Origin: Verrucomicrobiota bacterium
GTDB lineage: Bacteria; Verrucomicrobiota; Verrucomicrobiia; Chthoniobacterales; JAFAMB01
Assembly: GCA_019242435.1 (NCBI GenBank)
Contig: JAFAVN010000163.1
Location: 1-6,734 of the forward strand
Reading direction: 5' to 3'
DNA length: 6,734 nucleotides
Shown piece by piece: positions 1 through 6,734 of this stretch. The notes under the pieces were generated by a model. It had not been told where the DNA came from and did no database searches. It was given only the letters and a program-made list of their open reading frames with translations. Numbering within the stretch: the first letter of the stretch is position 1; each line of letters begins with the position of its first letter. A program made the translations under genes and the position numbers.

Positions 1-49
1 GAGCTCCGTGGCCGGTCCAGGACCAAGCTAGAATTTCTGGGACGTGCAT
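1..49 (-). CDS. Start of an unidentified gene downstream of vgrG (truncated at window edge)
   Basis: An ATG at 49-47 opens a frame of 16 codons (MHVPEILAWSWTGHGA) with no stop before the left edge. A GGAG-type ribosome binding site (54-59) lies about six bases upstream of the ATG, better placed than any other in the window. The ATG follows the vgrG stop by only 16 bases on the same strand, so it probably belongs to the same operon. I do not recognise the protein from 16 residues. In T6SS clusters this slot often holds a PAAR-type tip protein, an effector adaptor or an effector, but that is inference from position only. The frame could also be spurious, since 16 codons without a stop is weak evidence alone; the ribosome binding site and spacing are the main support. 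Confidence 0.5.
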   Translation of the reverse strand, partial: MHVPEILAWSWTGHGA

Positions 50-53
50 TATA

Positions 54-59
54 CTCTCC
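54..59 (-). promoter_or_regulatory. Ribosome binding site for the truncated downstream ORF
   Basis: The minus strand reads GGAGAG here, followed by TATA and then the ATG at 49-47. This purine-rich stretch matches the anti-Shine-Dalgarno sequence at a good distance and decides the start of the left-edge open frame. It sits entirely in the 16-base gap after the vgrG stop codon. Confidence 0.55.
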
Positions 60-65
60 GGATTG

Positions 66-1958
66 TTAGTTCGATGGCGAGCCCGAGTTTGAATTGTTAG
101 TCGGATCGGGATCGATCGCCGGACCGTCGTTAACAGAGGGGGCGGAGTCTGCTGAACCACCCGAGTTAATATAGACCATCGGGCCACTGATGTAGATGCC
201 ATCGGGTCCGAGTTTAATAAAACTGGCGCCGGCTTTGAGATGCATCTCCATGTCGGCGGTTAACATAATTTTTATCGTTTTGTAACCAAACTCCTGGGCA
301 CAGTCGACGTGGTGCGTACCATCACTCGTAATCTGTTCCTTATAATTCCCGGATCCTACTTTAAGGGCGAAATCGTTCTGGATGACGGTGTGTTGGTCGT
401 TCTTGACGCGAACATCCATGTCTTTTTCGGCATGGATAAAGACTTGTTCCTCGCCCTTGTTATCATCGAAGCGGAATTCGTTGAAACCGCTGCCCCCCTT
501 AGTAGAACATGATTTAACGCCGCTAACCTTTGGATCATTGGTGTGCTTTTGATCGAGACCGTTTCCGAGGTAGGGCGGCATCTGGTCGGCATTGTAGACG
601 GTGCCGATCACAATTGGTTGGTCCGGATCACCTTCAAGGAAGTCCACGATGACTTCCTGGCCGACCCTTGGGATGAAAGTTGTACCCCACCGCCGGCCTG
701 CCCATGCCTGCGCCACGCGCATCCAGCATGAACTGTTTTGGTCTTTTTTCCCTTCTCGATCCCAGTGAAACTGGACCTTGATTCGGCCGTATTTGTCAGT
801 GTAGATCTCGTCTCCCTGCTGGCCGACTACGACGGCAGTCTGAACGCCTGAGATCTTCGGCTTTTCGGCGATACGAGCCGGACGAAATTGTAAGTCCGAG
901 GGTTGCACCTCAAATTGGCATTGAAATACCTGGCCGGCGCCTTCGCTCCCGGTCTCGAATTCAGTCGGCTGAAGTTCGTATTGGGCAGATGTGACAAGAT
1001 AGCTTCGATTGTCTTCCGAAAACGGGCTTTCGGCTAACGTAAAGATTGACCCTGGTACAATACCCCGAGTATGGCCCCAACCGGTTGCAGACTGGATCTG
1101 GCTGTGAATCTCTTCCATCCGGGTTCGGGCCCAGGTATCCCCGTCCTCGTGTTTTACGTATTCGCCCGGGTAATCATAAACTTCGAAACTGGATTTCGCA
1201 TACTGCCCCGGCATTTGGGAGCGAGACGTGAGATCAGATCGGGGTTTTTCAAAATCGTAGTCAGTATGCGTGAACATCCCCGTGAGATGATTCATTTCAG
1301 ACGCAAAGTCCCGGATCTGTTCAGGTTCTTCCGCGGCCGCGAATCGGCTGATCGGTCGTAGCTTGAGCTGTTCATAACCCGGGAATGGCTGATGGGACGT
1401 TGGTGAGTCCACGAGAATCAACGTATGCTTGTCTTCCTCATATTTAAAAAAATAGTAGATCCCTTCTTGTTCTAACAATCGACTGACAAAGTTAAAGTCA
1501 GTCTCACGATACTGAACGCAGTATTCCCAGGCGGTGTAATTACCTTTCAGCCTTAACTCTATCTGATCGAACCCGTCGTCCTTGCACACCTTCTGGACGA
1601 TATCGACTACTGTTTTGTTCTGAAAAATCCGACAGTTGGCCGTTCTCGTAAGAAACCAAAGCCACGGCACGACGGTAGCTTTATAAACATAGTAACGGTC
1701 GCGAATAAAATCTCGTCCGAATTGGATTGCGTGGCCGTGAAAGTACCGTTTCTTGCCATTTCCTACGTTTAAGGTAACGCCTACCGTTTGGCCGAGAATT
1801 TGCTTAGGGTTCAGCGATTTATTTTCGCTGATCAGTTGGAGTTCGAAAGTTGGAAGACTTCCAAGTGATTCTGTCGCTTCGAAGCCCAGGAGACCGACTG
1901 TATCCGCGCCGAAGGGTGTCTTAACAGATGCGATACGGTTTGTTTGATCGAAAGGCAT
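66..1958 (-). CDS. vgrG: T6SS spike protein VgrG (TssI)
   Basis: VgrG forms the trimeric spike at the tip of the Hcp tube; it is secreted and carries effectors or a PAAR cap. The 630-residue protein has the full family layout. Residues about 1-360 are the gp27-like/Phage_GPD part, with QYRETDFNFVSRLLEQEGIY near 149-168. Residues about 385-460 are the gp5-type OB fold, with DKYGRIKVQFHWDREG (388-403), WMRVAQAWAG (412-421) and FLEGDPDQPIVIGTVYN (440-456). Residues about 480-600 are the beta-helix spike, starting at the FNEFRFDD segment (492-499) and ending near GPDGIYISGPMVYINSGGS (584-602). The last 30 or so residues are a Ser/Asn/Asp/Pro-rich tail with no visible effector domain, so this is a structural rather than an evolved VgrG. 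The ATG lies 5 bases after the tssH stop. No clear Shine-Dalgarno precedes it, so coupling to tssH translation is likely. The start fits the family, whose N-terminus normally begins shortly before the segment seen at residues 9-40. Confidence 0.97.
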   Translation of the reverse strand: MPFDQTNRIASVKTPFGADTVGLLGFEATESLGSLPTFELQLISENKSLNPKQILGQTVGVTLNVGNGKKRYFHGHAIQFGRDFIRDRYYVYKATVVPWLWFLTRTANCRIFQNKTVVDIVQKVCKDDGFDQIELRLKGNYTAWEYCVQYRETDFNFVSRLLEQEGIYYFFKYEEDKHTLILVDSPTSHQPFPGYEQLKLRPISRFAAAEEPEQIRDFASEMNHLTGMFTHTDYDFEKPRSDLTSRSQMPGQYAKSSFEVYDYPGEYVKHEDGDTWARTRMEEIHSQIQSATGWGHTRGIVPGSIFTLAESPFSEDNRSYLVTSAQYELQPTEFETGSEGAGQVFQCQFEVQPSDLQFRPARIAEKPKISGVQTAVVVGQQGDEIYTDKYGRIKVQFHWDREGKKDQNSSCWMRVAQAWAGRRWGTTFIPRVGQEVIVDFLEGDPDQPIVIGTVYNADQMPPYLGNGLDQKHTNDPKVSGVKSCSTKGGSGFNEFRFDDNKGEEQVFIHAEKDMDVRVKNDQHTVIQNDFALKVGSGNYKEQITSDGTHHVDCAQEFGYKTIKIMLTADMEMHLKAGASFIKLGPDGIYISGPMVYINSGGSADSAPSVNDGPAIDPDPTNNSNSGSPSN

Positions 1959-1963
1959 AGGTG

Positions 1964-4741
1964 TTAGGGTTGCTGGGTCGCCATTTCGGGATTTTCGGCG
2001 GATGGCGGGCTGGTAGGCACTTCCGACCTGATCGCGGTTGCCTCCTCATCGAACTGATACAGAAATGAACCGTCACTGCCGGCCAGGACCTTAAGTTTTT
2101 TCACGGGCGTGCCGAGCATGAGACGGTTCAGAAACTCACGACTGATGTCGGGCAAGAGCGTCTGTGTCAGAATCGCATCGATCATGCGACCGCCGCTTTC
2201 AACTTCAGTGCACCGGGCCGCGATTAACTCGACAACTGATGGAGTGTAGGTAAATTCTGTGTTGTGGGTTTGATGGATCCGCTTCTGTATCCGCGAGAGT
2301 TGCAGACGGATAATCGATTTAAGAATCTCGTCATCCAGCGGATAGTAAGGAATGACCGTAAGCCGGCCTAACAAAGCGGCCGGAAATACCTTGAGAAGAA
2401 CCGGGCGCAACGCGGCGGTGACATCTTCGGGGTGTGGTTTGTCATTACTCTCACCGCAGAGGCGGGCGATCTGGTCGCTGCCGACATTACTAGTGAGCAA
2501 GATAATGGTGTTCTTAAAATCGATTAACCGGCCCTCACCGTCCTCCATCATTCCTTTGTCAAAGACTTGAAAGAAAATCTCGTGCACATCGGGATGGGCT
2601 TTCTCTACCTCATCCAGGAGAACTACGCTGTAAGGCCGGCGCCGCACGGCTTCAGTAAGGACACCGCCTTCACCGTAACCGACATAACCGGGAGGCGACC
2701 CTTTCAAAGTGGAGACGGTGTGCGCCTCCTGAAACTCGCTCATATTGATGGTGATCAGGTTCGCTTCTCCACCGTAAAAGTTTTCAGCAAGCGCGAGCGC
2801 GGTCTCTGTTTTGCCGACGCCACTTGGGCCTGCGAGAAGAAAAACGCCGACTGGTTTGCTCGGATTATCTAGCCCGGCTCTGGCGGTCTGGATCCTGCGA
2901 GCAATCGCGTCCAGCGCGTGATTTTGTCCAATCACTCTTTTTTCCAACGCGGCGGCCAAATTCAGGACTGTCTGGATTTCGTTTTTGACCATGCGACCCA
3001 CGGGAACGCCGGTCCAGTCAGAGACAACGCTGGCAACGGCCTGTGCATCAACGTGCGGTAAAATCAGTGGATCTTCCCCCTGCAGGGTGGCGAGTTCGCT
3101 CTCGGCGGAACGGAGACCCTCCAAAAGCGCTTTTGGATCGGTGCCTGTCGCGCCATCAGCAAGCGAAGGCGGAACAGTACCGGGGGCATTATCTTGGCCG
3201 GTCTTCGCTTCGCTCAACTGATTGCGGAACGACCGGATCTTTTCCACGATGAGAAGCTCCTGTTGATATCGAGCCTCCAGTTCGCGTTTGCGAGTCTCTT
3301 GCTCTTCGAGCTGTTTCTGGAGGTTTTCTCTTTTCTCTCCTGGATCTCGCCCGAGCGCAGCCTCGCGATCCAGAATCGCGATTTCTGTCTTGAGCATGTC
3401 GATTTGACGGTCAGTATCCTCCAATCGGGCCGGAGTCGCATGTTGGCTGACGGCGACGCGCGCGCAAGCGGTATCGATGAGGCTGACCGCCTTGTCCGGC
3501 AATTGCCGGGCTGGAATGTAACGATGAGATAACCGCGCCGCTGCTTCCAAGGCTTCATCGAGGATCAAAACACCATGATGCTTCTCGAGGGTTGCCGCTA
3601 ACCCACGGATCATTCGAACAGCGACGTCTTCGCCAGGTTCTTCGATTTTGATTGCCTGAAACCGGCGCGTCAGAGCCGGATCTTTCTCGATGTACTTTTT
3701 GTATTCCGCCCAGGTCGTGGCTGCGATGGTTCGCAATGTTCCACGTGCCAGCGCCGGCTTAAGGAGGTTTGCCGCATCCCCTTGACCGGCGGCGCCGCCT
3801 GCCCCGATCAACATGTGCGCTTCATCGATAAACAGAATGATCGGTTTGGGCGATGCCTGTACTTCTTCGATCACCTGTCGTAACCGGTTCTCGAATTCTC
3901 CTTTCACACTTGCACCGGCCTGCAGCAGGCCAAGATCCAGCGAGCGCAAGGTCACCTCGCGGAGGGCAGGGGGGACATCACCTTTGGCGATCCTCACCGC
4001 GAAACCCTCTACCACAGCGGTTTTCCCCACACCGGCTTCGCCTGCGAGCAGCGGATTATTTTGCCGGCGCCGCATCAAGATATCGATGATCTGCCGGATT
4101 TCTTCGTCCCGGCCCAGAACCGGATCGATTTCGCCTTTCCGGGCGCGTTCAGTCAAATCGGTTGAGAAGCGATTAAGCGCTTCCTGTTTGCCCATGACCG
4201 CCGGAGCCGGCGATACCCCGGTGTCGTCCCGAGTTGGCTCAATCTCCAATGGCGTTTCCGCTTCCTCGGGAGAACTGGATGTTATATCGGCAAAGGCGTC
4301 AGTCAGTGCATCGGCCTTGATCTTGGAAAATTCTCGCGACATGCCCACAAAAACGTTACGGAGCGATCCAGTTTTGAGGATACCCACTATCAGGTGCCCG
4401 GTGCGTACGCGTTTTGCGCCGAACAGCAGTGATGCATAAAGCCAGCCGCGTTCGATGGATTCCTCAAGATGAGGGGAAAAGTCGGAGATCGCCGTTGCCC
4501 CGCGGGGCAGCTTATCAAGCGAAGCGGTTAATTCCGACGCAACTCGGGCAGGATCAAGTTCAAAGTGTCGAATGATCCGGTGGAAGTCGCTATCCGTGCC
4601 TTGCAGGATTTGGTGTATCCAATGTACCAATTCAACGTAGGGATTGCCGCGCATCTTACAGAAGAGCGTTGCTCCTTCGACTGATTTGTAGGCAAGCGGT
4701 GTAAGCTTGCTGAATAACGCGGTGCGGCGGATGTCTGTCAT
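1964..4741 (-). CDS. tssH: T6SS AAA+ ATPase ClpV (TssH)
   Basis: ClpV is a cytoplasmic hexameric ClpB/Hsp100-class unfoldase that disassembles contracted TssB/TssC sheaths so the subunits can be reused. The 925 residues show the expected order. The N-domain (about 1-155) would bind the sheath. NBD1 has Walker A GEAGVGKT (234-241), Walker B ILFIDEAH (302-309) and an arginine-finger region DPALTRRF (354-361). A charged coiled-coil middle domain spans about 440-510. NBD2 has Walker A GPSGVGKT (638-645), pore loop GSPPGYVGYGEGG (681-693), Walker B VVLLDEVEKAH (706-716) and a sensor-2-like GGRMIDAIL (850-858). Both ATPase sites look intact. N-domain type and T6SS neighbours separate it from housekeeping ClpB. 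It is slightly longer than many ClpV proteins, with low-complexity stretches at about 511-535 and 900-925. The start is firm: an in-frame TAA lies at 4745-4747 and the next Met is residue 30, inside the N-domain. The nearest GAGGA is 22 bases upstream, too far for a normal ribosome binding site. Confidence 0.97.
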   Translation of the reverse strand: MTDIRRTALFSKLTPLAYKSVEGATLFCKMRGNPYVELVHWIHQILQGTDSDFHRIIRHFELDPARVASELTASLDKLPRGATAISDFSPHLEESIERGWLYASLLFGAKRVRTGHLIVGILKTGSLRNVFVGMSREFSKIKADALTDAFADITSSSPEEAETPLEIEPTRDDTGVSPAPAVMGKQEALNRFSTDLTERARKGEIDPVLGRDEEIRQIIDILMRRRQNNPLLAGEAGVGKTAVVEGFAVRIAKGDVPPALREVTLRSLDLGLLQAGASVKGEFENRLRQVIEEVQASPKPIILFIDEAHMLIGAGGAAGQGDAANLLKPALARGTLRTIAATTWAEYKKYIEKDPALTRRFQAIKIEEPGEDVAVRMIRGLAATLEKHHGVLILDEALEAAARLSHRYIPARQLPDKAVSLIDTACARVAVSQHATPARLEDTDRQIDMLKTEIAILDREAALGRDPGEKRENLQKQLEEQETRKRELEARYQQELLIVEKIRSFRNQLSEAKTGQDNAPGTVPPSLADGATGTDPKALLEGLRSAESELATLQGEDPLILPHVDAQAVASVVSDWTGVPVGRMVKNEIQTVLNLAAALEKRVIGQNHALDAIARRIQTARAGLDNPSKPVGVFLLAGPSGVGKTETALALAENFYGGEANLITINMSEFQEAHTVSTLKGSPPGYVGYGEGGVLTEAVRRRPYSVVLLDEVEKAHPDVHEIFFQVFDKGMMEDGEGRLIDFKNTIILLTSNVGSDQIARLCGESNDKPHPEDVTAALRPVLLKVFPAALLGRLTVIPYYPLDDEILKSIIRLQLSRIQKRIHQTHNTEFTYTPSVVELIAARCTEVESGGRMIDAILTQTLLPDISREFLNRLMLGTPVKKLKVLAGSDGSFLYQFDEEATAIRSEVPTSPPSAENPEMATQQP

Positions 4742-4773
4742 AAATTATTGGTAGCGGCGACTATCCTCAGGAA

Positions 4774-5778
4774 TCAGTTATCGCCGATCAGAACGAGGTC
4801 ATCGGCGTCTTCCAAAAATGGGCGGCTCTTCAGCCAGGTGGTCCAGCCGAGCAGCCCACCGCCACCCAACTGACCCAGCTGAATTTCTGGGACCTCATCA
4901 GCTTTCAGAATCAGATTCGCATCCCAAACGAACTCCTGGCCGGCATAGTTAAGCACCCAGTCTTTCAGCCTTTCAAATAGTTGTCCGTTAGGGAGCAGTC
5001 GTCCAAACTCAACAAAATCCAAGGGACCAATTCGCAGCCGGAACTTGAGATGGCCAACCCAGAACCGGTTCCCGACGATTATGGTCTGACCAAGCAATCC
5101 ATTCTCCGGGCTGGAGCCGAGTGAACATATTGAGTTAGGCGGCAAGTTCAGCCATTCTCCAATAAACGTCATTAATCTGACCGGAACGCCGAGATCCTCA
5201 GTCAAAATTGCTTCCAGACCTTCCGGATTACGATTCTGAGCGGCCAGGCGCCCGGTAAAAAAAAGCTTTGCCCAATCCGGGACAGTGTCCCGATCGCGCA
5301 GGGATGGCATACCAAGGCCGAAAAAGCTTCCAAAGTACCTTGAATGCCTCGATTCTGTTGGCCGATCGAGGTCCACCGCCTTGCGAGAATCTGCCCAACA
5401 TCGATAAAACAGGCTGAGCGCGCGATGGTGGAAGACATCTAAAAAGCGGGCAAGTGCCTCGTCTCGGTTGGCATAAAGCCGCTCGTGAGCAAACTCGCTC
5501 AGATGAAATGGCAGGGGTCCATTGGGTCCGAATAAGCCAAGGAAACAGACTAGTAGGCGGGCTGGAGTTTCACCATCTGCCTGGGAAAAGCTTTCGACTG
5601 ACGCCGGTGCGAAGGCGAGCGATGGATTCTGTCCAAAGCGAACCGGGTCCTGCCTTGCACTTAACGAGCGGCCTACGCGGGGCATTTCTGGGCACGCAGC
5701 TTCCAGCATTCTGACCGCATGAAAAAAATCAAACTCAAACGGTGCGGAGGCCAAAGCGTCTTCGACAGGAGTGTGCAT
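4774..5778 (-). CDS. tssG: T6SS baseplate protein TssG
   Basis: TssG is the cytoplasmic baseplate subunit that pairs with two TssF copies to form the wedge and, with TssK, links the baseplate to the membrane complex. The 334-residue product is of normal family length. It carries the TssG (VasB/ImpH, DUF1305) landmarks: FEFDFFHAVRMLE (14-26), DPVRFGQNPSLAFAPA (44-59), FGPNGPLPFHLSEFAHER (83-100), FHHRALSLFYRCWA (116-129), a region around GQTIIVGNRFWVGHLKFR (230-247), and a glycine-rich LGQLGGGGLLGWTTWL (301-316) near the C-terminus. There is no signal peptide or membrane segment. The ATG at 5778 follows the tssF stop by 3 bases. A GGGGAG ribosome binding site at 5790-5795 lies inside the end of tssF, about 11 bases upstream. 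The start places the first conserved motif at residue 14, as expected. Confidence 0.96.
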   Translation of the reverse strand: MHTPVEDALASAPFEFDFFHAVRMLEAACPEMPRVGRSLSARQDPVRFGQNPSLAFAPASVESFSQADGETPARLLVCFLGLFGPNGPLPFHLSEFAHERLYANRDEALARFLDVFHHRALSLFYRCWADSRKAVDLDRPTESRHSRYFGSFFGLGMPSLRDRDTVPDWAKLFFTGRLAAQNRNPEGLEAILTEDLGVPVRLMTFIGEWLNLPPNSICSLGSSPENGLLGQTIIVGNRFWVGHLKFRLRIGPLDFVEFGRLLPNGQLFERLKDWVLNYAGQEFVWDANLILKADEVPEIQLGQLGGGGLLGWTTWLKSRPFLEDADDLVLIGDN

Positions 5779-5781
5779 CCG

Positions 5782-6734
5782 TTAAATGACTCCCCGTTGG
5801 CCTGGGTGCGCTGCCCAGCGCATGATTTCTTTGCGTTGCCGGGTTTTGATTACCGTCTCGGTAAACGAGTTAATAGAGACGTATCGTCCTAAAAATTCAG
5901 CTAGGACGGCGCCAAAAACAAATGCGCCTACCCCTTCAAAGGAAAGCTCGTCCAGCTCGACCGTTATTTCCATACCACGAACGAAGGTAATGGGGCCCGG
6001 AGTTTCCAATCGTCGAACGACTGGCTGGAGGGCGGTGGAGATCACTCCTTCAACCAGTTTTTGGGCGAGGCGATCAGACGGATCGATATAGAGGTGGAGT
6101 ATCTCCCTCAGAGCGTTAGCGCCTTCCCCATTCTCGGAATCTTTCAAAGAAAGATAATTGAGAGAAAGATGACTGATTAGACGCCAGGCCCCGGCACCCT
6201 GGGCAAGGGCCGGCTGGGGAGGGGTCGGACCGCTCACGCTCCGGATCGCGTCGACCGGTGCATTGACTTCAATGGTAAAGTCGGAGCGTCCCTGGTTGGT
6301 AGCAAACTCCAATGGCAGATGGCGATTGGTGCACAAAGCGGTGACTCCAAGCTGCTGGAGCTCGGATTTGTAAGGTGCCGCCGAGGGATCCACCAGGGAA
6401 AGGAATACATCTGAACCGATATACGGATGTGCGCGACCGAACTGGCGTTCTTTCGCGGTGAGGTATCTCTCTGCCCGGCGAGTCGTATAGAATCCGCGTA
6501 ACTGTTCTGCTCGGCTATTTCCAGAAAGCCGTTCCCGCGTTAAGTAAAACGGCAGGAACGCTTGTTCTTCGCCCGTTTGCGCTCCATAGCCGGTTACCGA
6601 GCGAATTTCGAATACCTCAAAATCGAAGGGCCTCGTTTTGTCAGCGATCACTTGATATTCATGGTGCCGATGATCGAGCTGAATCCGGTCGAGCCGGCGT
6701 TCGAAGAGGTTTATGGCAGGCGAACAGAAAAGCG
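5782..6734 (-). CDS. tssF: T6SS baseplate protein TssF (C-terminal part, 5' end outside window)
   Basis: TssF (VasA/ImpG family) is the main baseplate wedge subunit, binding TssG, TssK and VgrG in the cytoplasm. The frame is open to the right edge: 316 residues are visible, roughly the C-terminal half of a protein normally near 600 residues. A GTG at 6651 is not the start. The codons before it encode LFCSPAINLFERR and HHEYQ, which match the conserved core read on through VIADKTRPFDFEVFEIRSVT. Further landmarks from the first visible residue are RLISHLSLNYLSL (184-196), FVRGMEITVELDELSFEG (250-267) and FLGRYVSINSFTETVIK (280-296), ending in AHPGQRGVI. These C-terminal motifs are typical of the family. 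The gene ends in TAA at 5782-5784, 3 bases before tssG. No frameshift or internal break is seen in the visible part. Confidence 0.95.
   Translation of the reverse strand, partial: LFCSPAINLFERRLDRIQLDHRHHEYQVIADKTRPFDFEVFEIRSVTGYGAQTGEEQAFLPFYLTRERLSGNSRAEQLRGFYTTRRAERYLTAKERQFGRAHPYIGSDVFLSLVDPSAAPYKSELQQLGVTALCTNRHLPLEFATNQGRSDFTIEVNAPVDAIRSVSGPTPPQPALAQGAGAWRLISHLSLNYLSLKDSENGEGANALREILHLYIDPSDRLAQKLVEGVISTALQPVVRRLETPGPITFVRGMEITVELDELSFEGVGAFVFGAVLAEFLGRYVSINSFTETVIKTRQRKEIMRWAAHPGQRGVI
5790..5795 (-). promoter_or_regulatory. Ribosome binding site for tssG
   Basis: The minus strand reads GGGGAG within the last codons of tssF, 11 bases before the tssG ATG at 5778. The spacing is a little long but the match is good. 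Because the site is inside tssF, ribosomes finishing tssF would clear or expose it, consistent with coupled synthesis of the two wedge partners. Confidence 0.45.

Noticed and set aside
1..6. GAGCTC palindrome at the very start of the window
   Set aside because: A six-base palindrome is expected by chance. It lies in the coding frame of the truncated ORF and gives no evidence of a cloning junction or binding site.
50..65. Possible terminator after vgrG
   Set aside because: The gap is only 16 bases, with no hairpin or T-run; it instead contains the ribosome binding site of the next frame.
1071..1361. Plus-strand open frame of 96 codons opposite vgrG
   Set aside because: It is antisense to the gp27-like part of VgrG, with no ribosome binding site or domain noted.
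3214..3558. Second minus-strand frame of 114 codons inside tssH
   Set aside because: It overlaps the coiled-coil region of tssH in another frame and gives an Arg/Ser/Lys-rich product. The tssH frame there is clearly the coding one.
3813..4439. Plus-strand open frame of 208 codons
   Set aside because: It lies wholly opposite the NBD1 and N-terminal linker part of tssH. The product is Ser/Arg-rich without a recognisable domain, as expected for the antisense shadow of a G+C-moderate gene.
6649..6651. GTG as a possible start of the rightmost gene
   Set aside because: The frame stays open for 27 more codons to the edge, and those codons encode conserved TssF residues (SPAINLFERR). The true start is outside the window.
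1..6734. CRISPR arrays, tRNA/rRNA genes, insertion sequences or long repeats
   Set aside because: Reading both strands, I saw no repeat-spacer pattern, RNA gene, transposase or long direct or inverted repeat; the window is almost fully coding.

Overview
This window is an internal piece of a type VI secretion system (T6SS) gene cluster. Every recognisable gene lies on the minus strand, so transcription runs from the right edge to the left edge. In that order the genes are tssF (baseplate, 5' end missing), tssG (baseplate), tssH/clpV (AAA+ sheath-recycling ATPase), tssI/vgrG (spike), and the first 16 codons of a further open frame cut off at the left edge. The gaps are 3, 32, 5 and 16 bases. 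No promoter or terminator was recognised between the genes, so this looks like one polycistronic operon that continues past both edges. No stretch over 300 bases lacks a gene.

The genes work together in one machine. TssF and TssG form the wedge of the baseplate, on which the contractile sheath and Hcp tube are built. The VgrG trimer sits at the baseplate centre as the puncturing tip. After firing, ClpV unfolds and recycles the contracted TssB/TssC sheath. The membrane complex (TssJ/L/M), sheath, Hcp, TssE, TssK and TssA genes are not in view and probably lie further along the cluster.

The source is a Gram-negative (diderm) bacterium. Base composition looks moderate, slightly above half G+C by eye. 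The F-G-H-vgrG order and the protein sequences fit the broad classical T6SS(i) class of Proteobacteria, also found in Acidobacteriota, Verrucomicrobiota and similar soil phyla. I cannot fix the phylum from the window.

I see no undescribed system here. The most informative lead is the truncated open frame at the left edge. It has the best Shine-Dalgarno match in the window and occupies the position just after vgrG where PAAR, adaptor or effector genes often sit.
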